Below are positions 63,790-64,000 of a DNA stretch of 64,000 nucleotides, one piece after another (the stretch's first letter is position 1; each line of letters opens with the position of its first letter). The notes under the pieces are model-generated. The model saw nothing but the letters and a program-made list of their open reading frames with translations, did no database searches and had not been told where the DNA came from. Source of the stretch: Bacteroidales bacterium (GTDB taxonomy: Bacteria > Bacteroidota > Bacteroidia > Bacteroidales > UBA932). The position numbers and the translations under genes are program-made. The DNA lies in contig SUYU01000006.1 of the NCBI GenBank assembly GCA_015060245.1, forward strand, positions 62,001-126,000. Reading direction: 5' to 3'.

Positions 63790-64000
63790 TCAAAAAATAT
63801 TGTTCTTTAGAGCAGCATTTTTGGCGCATTCCATAGCCTTGCCATAATCGGGTTCATGCGTGATATCCGGTACATACTCAACATAACTCACCATACCATC
63901 AGGGCCAATGATTACCGTACCTCTGGCCAGAAGCCCCAGTTCTTTAATGTCAAAGCCGTATTTGCGCCCGAATTCGCCCCATTTTTTGTCCGACAGTATA
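63790..64000 (-). CDS. tpx: Thiol peroxidase, 3' end only
   Basis: About 70 C-terminal codons are visible, reading LSDKKWGEFGRKYGFDIKEL, then LLARGTVIIGPDGMVSYVEY, VPDITHEPDY and a final ALKNNIF. This matches the C-terminal half of Tpx-type peroxiredoxins, including the LLARxxxVI strand and the ITxEPDY motif. The peroxidatic and resolving cysteines lie outside the window. It is followed by about 100 AT-rich bases before the DUF4468 gene. Confidence 0.85.
   Translation of the reverse strand, partial: ILSDKKWGEFGRKYGFDIKELGLLARGTVIIGPDGMVSYVEYVPDITHEPDYGKAMECAKNAALKNNIF

Overview
The window looks like chromosomal DNA from an anaerobic member of the Bacteroidales (phylum Bacteroidota). The evidence is the promoter style (TTTG, about 20 bases, then TAnnTTTG), weak ribosome-binding sites, and the gene families present: DUF4290 beside FtsK and a LolA-like protein, six-bladed propeller lipoproteins, Mfa-like fimbrillins, DUF3575/DUF3868/DUF4493 proteins, a full Na+-NQR operon, anaerobic sulfatase maturation and a rubrerythrin. 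I did not fix the family or genus.

Layout. 1-1350: 3' end of hisS and an initiator tRNA. 1350-4930: a mosaic, gene-poor stretch with decayed genes (serine recombinase, a paralogue of the neighbouring TPR regulator, comF), tandem repeats, an outer-membrane barrel protein and a TPR/HTH membrane regulator. 4929-7704: a sulfatase overlapping its radical-SAM maturase. 8171-11519: small secreted protein, two exported alpha/beta hydrolases, guanine deaminase. 11717-15966: two tandem propeller lipoproteins and an ABC-F ATPase. 16068-21245: Asp/Glu racemase, dicarboxylate/glutamate carrier, GadC and GadB (a glutaminase lies at 57 kb). 21549-22651: a cysteine-free Fur-family regulator and rubrerythrin. 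23026-28821: DUF4290, FtsK, LolA-like, exported aminopeptidase C.

29024-39110 is the accessory heart of the window. A promoter and structured leader precede a 39-residue ORF and three lipoproteins: a fimbrillin-like protein, a fimbrillin/LRR/BACON/M64 peptidase fusion, and a fimbrillin with a C-terminal FISUMP (C-type-lectin-like) domain. An AbiEii/HTH pair, a broken second copy of the FISUMP gene end and a DUF234 ATPase follow. Comparing the intact and the broken FISUMP ends shows 23 differences in 78 coding bases, 19 of them at codon positions 1 and 2, but only 9 in the next 213 non-coding bases, and a hairpin follows each copy. That is the pattern expected for the variable region of a diversity-generating retroelement whose reverse transcriptase lies outside this window.

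39117-51299 is core metabolism: an rRNA methyltransferase, a SRPBCC protein, pyrE facing a Nudix gene across one palindromic double promoter, a UvrD/PcrA helicase and nqrABCDEF. 51546-54813 holds accessory proteins of a fimbrial type without a pilin. 54910-64000 holds CstA, an SDR, glutaminase, a cupin regulator with an acyl-CoA synthetase and a short LysR protein, a K+/H+ antiporter, a DUF4468 protein and the 3' end of tpx.
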